From Elymus sibiricus (taxonomy: Eukaryota; Streptophyta; Magnoliopsida; Poales; Poaceae): DNA of 64,000 bases. Below the pieces are notes generated by a model, which searched no databases, was not told where the DNA came from, and was given only the letters and a program-made list of their open reading frames with translations. The number at the start of each line of letters is the position of its first letter. The first letter of the stretch is position 1. Of this stretch, positions 25,425-35,697 are shown piece after piece. The stretch covers positions 293,574,205-293,638,204 of the forward strand of contig CM077665.1 in assembly GCA_039707655.1 (NCBI GenBank), read 5' to 3'. The position numbers and the translations under genes were made by a program.

Positions 25425-25620
25425 ATGATGATTGTATATGTTGTTGTATTGATGTGATCTTGATTTAGCTTGTGGCGAGTGTAAGCCAATTCCATATACT
25501 CATCTGTTCTTTACATGTACTTGTAATGATATCCATTCTTGCGAAATGACGAGATGCGCTTCTATCCCTGCCGAGGCCCTCGAGACAAAATAAGGATAGG
25601 ATCGCATCTTGGGCGTTACA
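25425..25620 (+). repeat. LARD LTR3, 3' end
   Basis: The last 196 bp of LTR3 resume after the solo LTR and its TSD. They match 13348-13543 of LTR2 with a handful of substitutions and end GGGCGTTACA. The next five bases, CCTGG (25621-25625), are the right-hand target duplication of the whole array. Confidence 0.9.
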
Positions 25621-27623
25621 CCTGGCTCGGTCAGCTCGCCTGGGCTGGATAGCCTCTGGGCCGGCCCAGCTGCGGGTCAGTTTGGCCGCGCACAGCAACC
25701 TTTTCCTTCTAATTTTTCTGGCATGGTTCAAATTTCCCCTGGATAAAATATTAGTCCAAATTCAATGATTCAAATTTCTAAAAACTTGTAATATTGTGTG
25801 CTATTTATTGATGCCACTTGTGCCACTTTTTGGAAATATTTTATGTACTGGTTTTATTTAAATCTTGTTTTGATTATTCAAAACCACTGCAAAAATTGTT
25901 TTCACCACTTTTTACAATTCAAAACAAGAAACTAGTAATTTTTGTATTCTTAGTTTTCACCCTAGTATTTTACAAAACTGGTTTGACATTTTTAGGAGTG
26001 AATTATTTCCCCATGTTTTTTACGTGCTCTTATTTTTGCCCCATAATATTGCGATGACAGATTGCCTTGTTGACAAGGGAGTTGGACCAGAAGATTTTGA
26101 AGACCCCGGAGAATTTGTTGAGCCAGGCAAGCAGCCCTTTGACCATGTCTATGAAACCCTTTTTGCATGGCATATATCACTTATTTTGTTACATCGAATC
26201 ATGATGATTGTGGTGACCACCTTTATGGGTTACCTCCGTTACTTTCATTATTGATACTTGCACTGAGCATGACCCTACCTCCATATGAGGGTTGTGTGGG
26301 TGGGAAGAGTTAGGACGCTAAGTAGTTGCTACGCAAGTGGGATGGGAAACTGCATGGTGTCGGAAAGGAAGTCTTTTCAAAGACTTTTCAAAAAACCCAT
26401 CGAGTGCCACTAATGCCCGAGGGAGATGATGTCGAGCTAGATAACCACTTGACAAAGAAGTGGTGCACCTAGGCAAGTGAGTGTGTGTGTTTTTCGGAAA
26501 CGGGGAGATTTAAGATCAGCTGACCGTCCCAACCTTACATGTACAACCACGATACCCCTTATAGGACGGGGCTTTTTTTATTACCTTGGTGGGTACTAGC
26601 AGAGAGCCCGCATTACTAGTGGCGGGAGTGACGTGGTCACACTCGATACGGGGTCATGCCAGAATGGATGACCATGGGCTATTTTCACAGACACCGGGTA
26701 CACCGTTGCGTGCCCTCGTGGATGATATTTGTGATGTACATCACGAGGGATGGCACCAAAGAGTGGACTCCTTGTTAGTATTGTCAGGGGAAAGGCATTG
26801 TTCGGGTACTTACCTCGGGTATGAACAATATCGCTAGTCGTGGCTTGACACGGAAGTTTCCCGAGTCTCGTGGGTAAAGTATGCAACCTCTGCATATGTA
26901 AAACTATTCGAATATGTGTCCACGGTCATGGACAGTTGGTGGTCCTGCTTGAACTACGTCTGATGTTTTCACAAAACTTGGTGTGTGTGTGTGAGAGAGA
27001 GATAAAATATGGTACTTGAGCTAAATCATATCACTTGGCATGATGAGTGAACATAAGATGTTTAACCCCTATTTATATTGATATCTGTAACTTGCTCACA
27101 TGGATATCCGTAACCTCATGATGCATACTTTTACAAGTTGATTGATCATGTCATTGCACTCAAAAATTAGCTTTCCACAACTTACCTACTTAGTGCTATA
27201 TCATGCATTGTAATACCTTGCTCCACAACATGGGTTGCTTGCGAGTACATTCAAAGTACTCATTGGATTGCCATTGGTTATTTAATTGGCCAGGCATGAA
27301 AGAGCAGGAATGTGGTGAAGATTTCGTTTGTGACGAACATGCGAATTAGGGCGCTTCCTAGTCAGAATGCCTGTAGGGTTATGGCAGATGGCATGGGCCT
27401 ACGCTATCTATCAAGATTTCTGATGTGAGTTTATGTTTGTTGTTTGGCCTTCATGGCCCTATCTATGTAAAACTTGACCTTGATGGTCTTTATTTGTGTA
27501 AGACGGTATGTATGGATGTAAGACTCTTGTTATTCAGCTTCTGTGTGTTTAGTGAGCATTGATCTCTAGGATCATTGTACATGTGCATTCGGAGATCTCG
27601 ACTTATGGGTGGGGGTCCCCACA
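25621..27623 (+). repeat. 5' LTR of the Tekay-type element, second part
   Basis: This continues the host LTR after the LARD array and aligns with 43852-45858 of the 3' LTR. It ends GGGTCCCCACA at 27623, followed by a PBS. A 76-codon frame (26024-26254) is kept open in the other LTR (44257-44487). My count is about 12 replacement to 5 synonymous changes, which looks neutral, so I do not call a gene. Confidence 0.88.
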
Positions 27624-27627
27624 GAGC

Positions 27628-27640
27628 TGGTATTAGAGCC
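27628..27640 (+). other. Primer-binding site of the Tekay-type element
   Basis: TGGTATTAGAGCC, four bases after the LTR end, is one mismatch from the initiator-methionine tRNA complement TGGTATCAGAGCC. The C-to-T change may be decay. Confidence 0.8.
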
Positions 27641-27798
27641 ATCCTGACTGTAGGAAGCCTTAGTTAGCATGGACATTAGTTAGGATAAAACCATTTCCAG
27701 AAACCATAACCAGTACCTATACTTAGGAGTTTCTATACTTCTCTTGTCTTCTAGTCTATTTCAAATCTTACTGACTCTCCTCCCTTCAAACCTTGTAG

Positions 27799-28569
27799 AT
27801 GGCCGTCGTACCCGAAGACCTCCTAGCATCTGGCTTTCCCCTACTCCTTGAGGATAACCTGGAGAAGTGCCAGTTTCGCTGACCACCCGTTTTCCTCTAC
27901 CACGAGCACTGGGTCGATGCCATCACGAAGGAGTACCACGTTGATGTGGTCGTGAAGGCAAATGACTCCCCGACTAGTTGGTTCTTTGAAGGATCATGGA
28001 TGGAGACCCGGGCACTTGTAGTCGAGATGGTTGCACGCATGGCACTCATCCACCTTCGAGACATCATTCCAGATATAACTGACGAGCCAGCTACTCGCTA
28101 CCGACCTTTCAGGAAGGATGAGCTTGGAGAGAGTTGGACGTTGGACCCATCCAAGGAGGATGGCACACCACTCAGGTTCCTGACCTACTTCAGCCTCTCT
28201 ACCGATAGTCTAGCTCACAACCTGATTAAGGAGTCCGTGAAGCTTTGCGAGGAACTTCACCACACCCGAGAGCTACTTCGTCAAGCCAAGACGAAGCCAG
28301 ACAAGATCAAGAAGGATGGAGCCCCTGAGGGATGACCAACTATCGCTTATAGAGGAGGAGTACCGCCAGCTAGAGATGCACCCACACGTCGTCGTCGCAT
28401 GAGTGCGGAGGAGTACCGTGCGCTCTTCACCGACCCACCAGTGAAGCATCGTCGGGATGTACTTCCTCGTCCTCCGACCCCTTCGACCGGAGACGACGCC
28501 CGTACGGATGACGATCAGGAGGTAGATCCAGAGGAATGTGAGTACGAGACTGAGCACTCCACCACTTGA
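27799..28569 (+). pseudogene. Unrecognised extra ORF between PBS and gag
   Basis: A 256-codon frame begins with ATG about 160 bp after the PBS and ends with TGA (28567-28569). It is interrupted in frame by TGA at 27880-27882 and at 28333-28335. The predicted product is hydrophilic. A folded-looking first half contains WFFEGSWMETRALVVEMVAR; a Lys/Glu-rich helix-like stretch near residues 155-175 (KLCEELHHTRELLRQAK) follows; the C-terminus is Arg/Asp-rich. It has no zinc knuckle or pol motif. It precedes gag on the same strand. It could be an accessory protein of this retrotransposon lineage or a displaced gag part. Composition and length argue for former coding. Confidence 0.5.
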
Positions 28570-28877
28570 GTTCGAGAACCCCTAGGTTAGGACCAGTCAT
28601 GTACCCCTCATGCGAAGTCGAGTCCGTGTAATGGTTCATATGAAACCATATGTGCTTGTTGTTTGTTTTGTTGTTTGTACCCCGATGCAAGTCGCGATTT
28701 TGCCTTAGGCAACATGTAAGCGACTCCATCATCTATGTTATCTTAATATAATGTGTTTGGTCTTTTTACCTATGTTTGATCACACTTGCACTATACCAAC
28801 CCCCTTAGGCGCGCTTTCTCTATTGCTGATTTCCATCAAATCTATCCCAGTTGTTTGACTTGGCTGCTCCAAACAGG

Positions 28878-29706
28878 ATGGTGACTGCAACCCGCAATAG
28901 CTCCTTCACCAACCCTGAAGCCGGCAACTCCAGCCAGCAACAGGGAGCTGGTGGGACTGCTCAGGCTAGAGAGCACCAGGAGCAGCCACATGGCGACATT
29001 CCCCCGCTACCACCTCCACCGGAGAATATGGCCATAGCTCAGTTTCTCCAAGTTCTCCGGGAGGAGCGCCAAGCCTACTCTGCTGCTATCCAGCAGATGG
29101 CTCAGGCCCTTCTGAACAACAAGTGGGTCTGTCATGGAGTATATGCAGAAGTGGGAATTCCAAGCGCTGAAGCAAGGAAGTGGCTCTGTCAAGGAGTATA
29201 TGCAGAAGTTCAACCTGCTGTCAAGGTATGCCCCTGAAGATGTCAGCACTGAGGCCGCTAAGATGGAACACTTGATGGAAGGACTCCAGCATGCCCTGCA
29301 GTATCAGCTCATCGTTTGTGACTGCCGAACCTTCTTCAACCTGGTGAACAAGGCTCTCATGCTCGAAGACAAGCGTCGTGCAATGGAAGACTCCCGCAAG
29401 CGCAAGATGATCAGCAAGGGTAGTTCCAGCAACCAGAAACCTCGCCCCTGGCAGCCAGCCCCAGCCAAGCCAAATTATCAGCCTCAGCAAGCTAGACCCC
29501 CTAGACCTCGTCCGAGCTACCAGCCTCAGCAGTATGCCAGTCCCAGGCCAGCTTACAACAACCCCAATAACAACAATGGTGACAAGAACAACAACAACAC
29601 TGGTCAGATCACATGCTTTGGATGTGGTGAACCCGGACACATCTCTAAGTTGTGCCCCAACAAGAAGCCAGATGCACCGCGCCCCAATGCGCCAAACCAA
29701 GGTTAA
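28878..29706 (+). pseudogene. gag: gag of the Tekay-type element, internally deleted
   Basis: Capsid/nucleocapsid polyprotein, which would package the element's RNA in cytoplasmic particles. The start (28878) encodes a Gln/Pro-rich N-terminus to about 29120. After that, most of the capsid core is missing and the frame changes. The remainder (frame of 29134) contains a typical gag C-terminal half (KEYMQKFNLLSRYAPE near 29197) and a CCHC knuckle CFGCGEPGHISKLC at about 29620-29661. The deletion point lies at a 25-bp direct repeat (gtctgtca-ggagtatatgcag, about 29126 and 29186). The frame stops at TAA 29704-29706 and pol continues in the same frame. Not functional. Confidence 0.8.
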
Positions 29707-30948
29707 GGCCGTGGAGCACCACCAAGGAACCAAGCTCCCCGCAACCAACCAAACAATGGCAAGGGTCGTGCAAATCACGTCACCGCTGAGGAAGCCTAGG
29801 AAGACCCGGATGTCATACTGGGTACGTTCCTCGTCAACTCAACTCTAGCAACCGTTCTGTTTGATTGTGGATCTTCACATTCTTTTGTCACCCAAAAGTT
29901 TGCACTAGAGAGTGGTATGAAGCCTACACCCCTGGGTAGTCATATGTTGGTACAAACACCAGGATCGATTATGAGAACCAAGATAGGATGTAAGGGAGTT
30001 GGGATCGTCAACAATGGAATAGAATTCCTAGCAGACCTTATCATCTTGAAGTCGCAAGGCTTGGATGTGATCCTAGGCATGAACTGGTTAACCAAGCACC
30101 AAGGCTTGTTAGACTGTGCCAAGAGGATTGTTACCATCACCAATAGCCAAGGAGTTGAATTCAAGTATGACCCCAACCCTACCTCCGCTCAAGCCTCTCG
30201 GTTTAATTGTCTGTCAGGAATTGAGTTGGATCAAGTACCTGTGGTATGTGAATACCCAGATGTCTTTCCTGATGAGCTGCCCGGAGTGCCTCCTGGCCGC
30301 GACATTGAGTTCATTATTCAGCTAATGCCCGGAGCAGGACCCATCTATACGAAGACATATAGGATGGGATCCGCAGAGTTGGCTGAACTGAAGGAGCAAC
30401 TTGCTGAGCAGCTCAGAAAAGGATTTATTCGCCCTAGTGCCTCTCCTTGGGGATCACCTATTCTATTTGTGTCGAAGAGCGATGGAACTATCCGACTCTG
30501 TGTCGATTACTGTTCTCTCAATGAGGTCACGATAAAGAACAAGTACCCACTTCCCAAGATTGAAGACCTGTTCGATCAGCTAAGTGGTGCCAAGATGTTT
30601 TCCAAGATTGATCTCAGGTCTGGGTACTACCAGTTGAGGATCAGACCTCAAGACATTTCGAAGATGGCACTTGTGACCCGGTATGGCCTGTACGAGTACA
30701 CGGTCATGTCATTTGGGCTTACCAATGCCCCTTCCTACTTCATGTACCCCATGAAGAAAGTTTCATGGAGTACTTGGACAAGTTTGTTGTCGTCTTCATC
30801 GATGACATACTCATCTTTTCCAAGTCTGAAGAAGAGCATGCGCAACACTTGAGATTGGTCCTGGATAAGCTTCGAGAGCACCAACTTTATTCCAAGTTCA
30901 GCAAGTGTGAATTTTGGCTGCACGAAGTTGGATTCTTGGGTCCTGTAT
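29707..30948 (+). pseudogene. pol: pol of the Tekay-type element, protease and N-terminal RT
   Basis: Continues in frame from gag after a TAA, with a further TAG at 29797-29799. The aspartic protease site reads FDCGSSHSF near 29860, where the usual motif is D-S/T-G. RT follows from about 30280, with [20 protein letters not shown] near 30498 and [15 protein letters not shown] near 30599. A frameshift lies near 30757-30765. The catalytic FIDDILIFS at about 30796 is in the next frame. The gene is cut at 30948 by the CRM-like element (TSD TGTAT) and resumes at 39379. Non-functional. Confidence 0.85.
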
Positions 30949-31854
30949 TGATGAGGACATCCCTACTAATGTTACACCCACATCCCCACCAGCTACACAT
31001 ATTGGACCAGTTACTAGAGCCCGCGCACGCCAACTAAATTATCATGTACTTTCGTTTCTTGGAAATCGTTCTAATGTTCATGAACATATGATGCTGCCTA
31101 AATTAGATACTTTTGTTTTACTTATGAATGAAGGACCTAGCATGGACAAGAAGGATGGCCATTGGAGCAGGATCAAGCATGGAGAATAAGGTGCGCGCGC
31201 GGGAAGGAACAATGGACTTTCCAGTGGTGATTTTCACACTTTGAAGCCACCATAAGGAGTGCTTGGAGGCTTGGACGAAATATACAACATGCCACTTCAT
31301 AAATTTTGTCCATAGGCTATTATAGGTGCTGCATCACCTTATTTTTGGGCCAGGCCCATGTAATTTTGAATTACCATATTACAGGTTGTTTTTAGAGTCC
31401 GTATGTATGGGGAAACTGATTTAGGGCTGGTTTCGGACCCCTCCTCCAAGGGGCCACAAAATCCCCCTCTATTCCCCCATATATACAGCCCTTAGGGCGC
31501 CGTTTTGGACTTGGGTTTTGTTTACATTAAAAGTTCACCATAGATGCAACTTCGCGTCCTTCGTTTGTGTCCCACGACCAGACCAATACATCACAGAACC
31601 CCAATTTCATCAATAAAGCTTTCCTCTTATATTCGCAATATCCATATTGCAATATCAGTTTCTTGCTTGTTCTTCATTTGTGTGTAGGAAATAGATGATC
31701 GTGCTCCGGCATGGTCAATAACCTCTTGGAGTTGGTTTAGCAATTGCTAAGGCGCGACGTCTTTGCACGTTCGTAGTCGGATCATCAAAGTCTACTCCAC
31801 CGAAAATGATAGCCACCATCTCATCGAAAGAAAGGGACAACCTTGCCTCTATCA
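30949..31854 (+). repeat. 5' LTR of the CRM-like element (906 bp)
   Basis: Direct repeat of 38515-39373. It holds about 80 bp (near 31471-31550) that the 3' LTR lacks, and lacks a short insertion present near 39204-39218 of the 3' LTR. It still carries a copy of the C-terminal coding segment (30914-31189 frame, [13 protein letters not shown]). Confidence 0.88.
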
Positions 31855-31856
31855 AT

Positions 31857-31864
31857 TGGTATCA
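31857..31864 (+). other. Short primer-binding site of the CRM-like element
   Basis: TGGTATCA begins three bases after the LTR end. It matches the first eight bases of the Met-tRNA complement and then diverges (TATTTCC), so it is either decayed or a short-match PBS. Confidence 0.6.
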
Positions 31865-32125
31865 TATTTCCAGGTTGCTCGGTGAGATTTTACCAGTTTT
31901 CGTAGTTAGATCGTATATGTTCTTCATACCTATAGTCTACGAAAAAGCCAACAAAAAAATTAGGGTTAGATCATCATTTCCGAACCAATCTGAGCCTTTG
32001 CAATTTTCTGTTCTGTGTTTGCTTTGTTGAATTTGCGGTTGCATCGTCATGTCAAGTTGCTGGTCTTAGAGTCTAGTCTTTTAGAGTTTCGAGTTCTATT
32101 CACAAGTTGTCACGCCGCCGCCACA

Positions 32126-32224
32126 CCATCTTCATCGTCGCTGCCATATACCACCACCACGCCATCTTCATCGCCGCTGCCATATACCACCACCACGCTA
32201 CCATCATCGCCGCTGCCATATATA
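32126..32224 (+). repeat. Three-copy 36-39-bp minisatellite in the untranslated leader
   Basis: Units beginning CCATCTTCATCG(T/C)CGCTG lie at 32126 and 32162, with a shortened unit at 32201. They make up part of the leader between PBS and gag. A CCA trinucleotide run follows at about 32950-32970. Confidence 0.7.
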
Positions 32225-33022
32225 CGACCACATATCCGCCACCAATCCGAGTCCATCCCATATTAGGTTTGATTTCGAGATCCCTTTGTTTTCGGATTTG
32301 TGTTTCCGTCCCTGAGTAGGTTTCGAAAAAAAAAGAGTCTGGCACAATTTTCAGAGCAGTTTTGAGGCAAAAAAAAGTGTGGCACAATTTTCAGAGTAGT
32401 TTTTAGGCCAAAATATTTTTCCCTATCCTATTTTTAGGCTTTTCGGAGCGTTTTGAGACATTCGCCATCATAGTGATTTTTTGTCGCATTTTTTGGTCGT
32501 CGCAGCCCCGAATCGCTCCTGAAAAAAAAACTATTTCGATTTTTTTGTGCCTATCTTGTTTATACGTCTCGGGAAGAGTTTTAAGACACTCGCCATTATA
32601 GTTATTTTCTGAGCAAAAAAAAAGAGTGCAAAAAAAGAGGCGCCAAAAAAACGTGATTTTGTTGGTGTTCTAGGCTTGCGTCTCTAGCACGGTCTAGCCT
32701 AGGACCAGCACAGTACCATCATTGAGCATTTATTCAACTTTGCATCTCTAAATTGATTATTGCTGACCCCTTTTCCTACCATATTATAAGTCATCCCAGC
32801 TACACATACATCTACGTCGTGTGTTGACACCACCTGGCAATCGCTCTATCCAAGCTTTGAGAGTTTTTGACTACAACGATTGCCAATCACCTCCCGCTGC
32901 TGGGTAAGAACTGGTAAGAATTTGAGATTTGCTTGACGGATTTGTGACACACCACCACCACCACCACCACTGCCTAGTAGTCTGTAGGTTCATATTCTTG
33001 TGTTTTCCTATTGATGTTAACC

Positions 33023-34968
33023 ATGACAGGATCACAAGCCGACGAGATCAACTGGGACGGCATCACAAACAAGGAACTCCACGATAAATTTCAACAAATG
33101 ATGGGTGAACAGTGCATGACTTGGTGACGAGCCTTGGAGAGGCTATGGAGAAGCGAGATGGTTTGGAGAAGACAGTCGACGCCAAGCTTGATGCTAAATT
33201 CAATGAGGTGCTTGCACGTCTACCTCCACCATCTATACATGTCGTACCTCGGCAACAACAACAGCAGCCAAATTTTGCTGGACGAGCGCGACCTGTGCCT
33301 CTTAACCAACACCAGAATTCGGGTGTCGTTGCTACTCCTGAGACTTTCGTGGCTGCTGCTGCTACTGTTGATCAGGATGCCGATTATGATGGTGATTACG
33401 ATGATGAGGGATAGGTTTCTCCAAATCAGCCCCAGGGGCAACCATCACCACACGCACCAGGTCCTCCACATGGCTACATCGCAACGGCAGGGCTGCACCA
33501 ACCCCTCAGGTATGAGATCATGACCATCTCCCTAAACTTAAATTGAATATTCCGACATTTGAGGGTAGATATGTTCCTGATATATATCTTACTTGGGAGT
33601 TAGAAACTGAACAACGTTTTACATGCTTACAATTTCCTGAGGATAGACGTGTTGCTGCTGCTCTTTGTGCATTCACAAGTTTTGCTGTGTTTGGTGGTCT
33701 GAACATTGTAGAATACATCATGATAATATCCCAACTACTTGGTCTGTTTTGAAAACTGGTATGCGTAATCGGTGGGTTCCACCATATTATCAACGTGAAT
33801 TGCTTCAAAATTTGCAGTGTTTAAGACAAGGAAAAAATTATGTAGAGGAATATAATCAGGAATTACAAACTGGCATGATTAGATGTTGTATTGTTGAGGA
33901 GAATGAAGCTATGCTTGCACGTTTTATAGGTGGATTGAATAGAGAGATTCAGACTATTCTAGAGTATAAGGAGTATAACACTATCACTCGTTTATTCCAT
34001 CTTGCTTGCAAAGCTGAACGTGAAGTGCAGGATCGATAGGCAATGGCAAGAACTAATTTTTCTGCAGGTCGAGCTACATCATGGACACCACGTACATCAT
34101 CTATTCCACATGTCCTACTACAGTACCACTTACTTCAGCTGCCAACTCCCACAGAGATACAAGGAAATAGGCAATGCCACCAGCCACCAGCAAGGGCACA
34201 CCTTCGGGGCCTGCACAAAGCTCTTCTTCATCCATGGCATCTACAAGGCAAACACATGAGGTTATTTGTCGTCGTTGCAAGGGTGGAGGTAACTATGCAA
34301 GAGAATGCCCTTCCAAGCGTGTGATGATTGTTATTGAGGATGGTGGATATGTGTCTGCTAGTGATTATGACGAGGAGACTTTGGCTCTTATTGCAAGTGA
34401 AGAACAAGGTGCTGAGGATACCGAACAAGAGACACACTACATGGCTGCTGACAATGCTGACAGGTATGAAAGTTTAGTTGCTCAACGTGTTCTGAGTGTA
34501 AAGGTTACACAGGCTGAGCAATATCAGAGGCACAACTTGTTCCATACAAAAGGAGTTGTGAAGGAGCGTTCTGTTCGCGTCATCATCGATGGAGGGAGTT
34601 GCAACAACTTGGCTAGCATGGAGATGGTGGAGAAGTTGTCCCTAACCACCAGACCACATACTCATCCATATTACATCCAATGGTTCAACAAGAGTGGCAA
34701 GGTTAAGGTAACACGGACTGTTTGTGTGCACTTTAGCATTGCTACATATTCTGATTATGTTGATTGTGATGTGGTACCCATGAAAGCATGCTCCGTTTTA
34801 CTTGGTAGACCATGGCAATTTGATATAAATTCTGTACACCACGGTAGGACAAATCAGTATACTCTTGTTCATAAGGATAAAAATATAACTTTGCTTCCTA
34901 TGTCTACCGAACATATTATGAAAGATGACATTGCTAGAGCTAGTAAAGCCAAACAGAAGCAAAGTGAG
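33023..34968 (+). pseudogene. gag: gag-protease region of the CRM-like element
   Basis: It starts with ATG at 33023. A frameshift follows after about 35 codons (frame of 33112, N-terminal part with AKLDAKFNEVLARLPPP), and another near 33700 within the capsid core (frame of 33665, RQGKNYVEEYNQELQ near 33826). From 34174 the frame holds the nucleocapsid, with CRRCKGGGNYAREC at about 34267. Here the knuckle histidine is replaced by Asn, which should weaken zinc binding. The protease site IIDGGSCNNLAS is near 34585. The frame runs into the Cassandra insertion at 34969 and continues after it. Non-functional as it stands. Confidence 0.8.
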
Positions 34969-35232
34969 TGTGATACCCAGGCATATTAGGGATGATAGAC
35001 TACTCATATCAATAAGGAATTCCTTCTTTTCTGAGATCCCATTCAAATAAAAGTCCCAAGTTAAGCGTGCTTTGCTTGGAGTATTTCTAGGATGGGTGAC
35101 CGACCGGGAAGTTGGTCCTGGGTGCACACGAGTGAGGACAAAGTGCACATAAAAGACTAGTATTGATCTATGGGGCTAGTCTAGATCCCGCCAGGAGTAA
35201 CGACCACCGGCGGGTGTGTCCGGGGCGTTACA
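34969..35232 (+). repeat. 5' LTR of Cassandra (264 bp)
   Basis: Starts TGTGATACCCAGGC and ends GGGGCGTTACA, followed directly by the PBS. It is the same length as the 3' LTR, from which it differs by around 20 scattered substitutions on inspection. Confidence 0.9.
35059..35101 (+). promoter_or_regulatory. 5S-rRNA-like Pol III control region, Cassandra 5' LTR
   Basis: A-box AGTTAAGCGTGCTT (35059-35072), intermediate element around CTAGGAT, and C-box GGATGGGTGACC (35090-35101). The 31-base spacing from A-box start to C-box start equals that of plant 5S rRNA, and the following CGGGAAGT also matches. The full 5S-like stretch extends over about 34989-35125. In Cassandra these elements are known to drive an independent short transcript. 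Whether this copy is transcribed is not shown. Confidence 0.88.
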
Positions 35233-35428
35233 AGTTGGTATCAGCGCCGACCCTCGCGGTTACACGGATGTTTGCGGACATGTGCGTGGTCTTGTTGTTC
35301 ATGACATTTGTGACCTGTCGTGGCACATGGAATGGCACATGTACTGGACTGGATGCACAGACGTTTGTGCCAAGAGGGAACGTTCCTTTGACCCGAGGAG
35401 GACGTCGGTTCCTCTGAGTGGGGGTGGG

Positions 35429-35692
35429 TGTGATAGCCTGGCATATTAGGGATGATAGACTACTCATATCAATAAGGAATTCCTTCTTTTCCGGGAGCCC
35501 ATTCAAGTAGAACTCCCAAGTCAAGCGTGCTTTGCTTGGAGTAGTTCTAGGATGGGTGACTGACCGGGAAGTTGGTCCTGGGTGCACACGAGTGAGGACA
35601 AAGTGCGCAGAAAAGAATAGTATTGATTTGTGGGGCCAGTCTAGATCCCGCCAGGAGTAACGACCATCGGCGGGTGTGTCCGGGGCGTTACA
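35429..35692 (+). repeat. 3' LTR of Cassandra with 5S-like box variants
   Basis: Starts TGTGATAGCCTGGC and ends GGGGCGTTACA. Its 5S-like region reads AGTCAAGCGTGCTT (one change in the A-box, near 35519) and GGATGGGTGACT (last C-box base changed, near 35550), with the same spacing. The 5' LTR therefore has the better conserved promoter. Confidence 0.88.
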
Positions 35693-35697
35693 GTGAG

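Larger units (their letters stand above)
755..25620 (+). mobile_element. LARD (Sukkula-like) three-LTR tandem array
   Basis: Non-autonomous LTR retrotransposon array with the order LTR1 (755-5530), interior 1, LTR2 (8752-13543), interior 2, LTR3 (16767-21362 plus 25425-25620). It starts TGTAACAGCCCG and ends GGGCGTTACA, and is flanked by the 5-bp duplication CCTGG (750-754 and 25621-25625). The unoccupied site with a single CCTGG is visible at 43852-43856 in the sister LTR of the host. LTRs of ~4.8 kb with a ~3.2-kb non-coding interior and a Met-tRNA PBS match the large retrotransposon derivatives of Triticeae; Sukkula or a close relative is my best guess. LTR3 is broken by a solo LTR. No gag or pol is present, so mobility would need proteins supplied by another Gypsy element. 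Confidence 0.85.
34969..35692 (+). mobile_element. Cassandra-type TRIM retrotransposon
   Basis: A 724-bp miniature LTR element with 264-bp LTRs (34969-35232 and 35429-35692) and a 196-bp interior. It has a PBS (TGGTATCAGCGCC, 35236-35248) and a G-rich tract (35416-35428). The 5-bp TSD GTGAG lies at 34964-34968 and 35693-35697, and removing the element restores the pol frame across the site. Each LTR carries sequence like plant 5S rRNA, including the internal Pol III control region. This, with the size, is the diagnostic trait of Cassandra (known from ferns to grasses). It encodes no protein and depends on other retrotransposons. Confidence 0.92.

Noticed and set aside
755..25620. Two or three independent LARD insertions side by side
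   Set aside because: One TSD pair (CCTGG) encloses the whole array, the LTRs are shared between units, and LTR2 is a mosaic; unequal crossover explains all of it.
26024..26254. 76-codon frame in the Tekay 5' LTR, open also in the 3' LTR (44257-44487), with a hydrophobic segment
   Set aside because: About 12 replacement to 5 synonymous differences between the LTRs, as expected without selection; no homology recognised.
32949..32973. CCA trinucleotide run as a functional element
   Set aside because: Short simple repeat in an untranslated leader; nothing further to support.
34989..35125. A genuine 5S rRNA gene
   Set aside because: The 5' half does not match 5S well and the segment is repeated in both LTRs with PBS, purine tract and TSD; it is Cassandra LTR.
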